From the NCBI GenBank assembly GCA_963700865.1, contig CAVOZC010000021.1:1-15752 (forward strand): a DNA stretch of 15,752 nucleotides. The letters run 5' to 3'. Numbering within the stretch: the stretch's first letter is position 1; the number at the start of each line of letters is the position of its first letter. Position numbers and translations under genes: made by a program. Below, one piece after another: positions 15,655 through 15,752 of this stretch. The notes under the pieces are model-generated. The model made no database searches. It saw only the letters and a list, made by a program, of their open reading frames with translations, and was not told the origin of the DNA. This stretch comes from CAVOGJ01 sp963700865. Its GTDB lineage: Bacteria; Planctomycetota; Planctomycetia; Pirellulales; Pirellulaceae.

Positions 15655-15752
15655 TCACACCTGACGCTTGCTCAGTGCCGCAAATGAAATCAAAGATCAA
15701 CAGCGTTTCTGAACTACCGTCTCGGTTGTTCTGCCACTATTGCGCCAGATCG

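Larger units (their letters stand above)
15289..15752. other. Right-hand intergenic region with hairpin and possible gene fragment
   Basis: Upstream of the CehA-like gene (minus). It holds the hairpin at 15339-15368 and one open stretch with protein-like composition at 15469-15654, listed separately. Several other short frames cross it, none with recognisable motifs. Confidence 0.5.

Overview
The window looks like a high-GC planctomycete, most likely of the Pirellulales. That is inferred from gene content: a Bat-type von Willebrand/TPR/coiled-coil/BatD cluster whose coiled-coil protein ends in a basic VPVxKDW-like tail, a CehA/McbA-like secreted protein, a multi-pass membrane protein with leucine-rich repeats, a Bpt-type aminoacyl-transferase and a zinc-ribbon SDR. 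No rRNA, tRNA, CRISPR array, phage module or complete insertion sequence was seen.

Layout. Positions 1-5502 (minus strand) hold a Bat-like cell-envelope operon read from right to left: a VWA protein fused in frame to a TPR region, a long Q/A/E-rich coiled-coil region, then BatD, which runs off the left edge. Positions 5503-5937 are a divergent intergenic region with strong hairpins. Positions 5938-7489 (plus) are a two-gene unit: a membrane-anchored DUF3465 protein and a two-domain GNAT acetyltransferase. Positions 7490-8286 lie between convergent genes and are a repeat-rich graveyard: the end of an IS-type transposase, three copies of a palindromic REP-like element, a hairpin related to one at 5644, and a 9-bp tandem repeat. 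Positions 8287-10701 (minus) carry a membrane LRR gene followed 24 bases later by the bpt-like gene. Positions 11092-13788 (plus) carry a secreted PDZ protein with a His/Glu-rich stretch and the SDR-like protein. Positions 13808-15288 (minus) encode a secreted CehA/McbA-like protein whose first metal-binding motif is missing. The last 460 bases hold only a hairpin and an unassigned coding fragment.

The most important caveat for any user is that several long genes change reading frame inside otherwise well-conserved sequence: BatD near 1338, VWA/coiled coil near 3975, 3932 and 3400, GNAT near 7025, LRR near 10705 and the CehA-like gene near 15018. At least five of these look like single missing bases, several next to homopolymers. 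Uncorrected assembly indels are the simplest explanation, though real decay cannot be excluded. Protein descriptions below join the pieces where the family logic supports it.

The window is mostly ordinary planctomycete chromosome. The best leads are the BatB-BatC type fusion with a retained signal-peptide-like segment, the REP-like element family, the two probable pseudoenzyme-like proteins (SDR without its Tyr, CehA-like without HxH), and the resemblance between an intergenic 9-bp repeat and the His/Glu-rich coding stretch of the PDZ protein.
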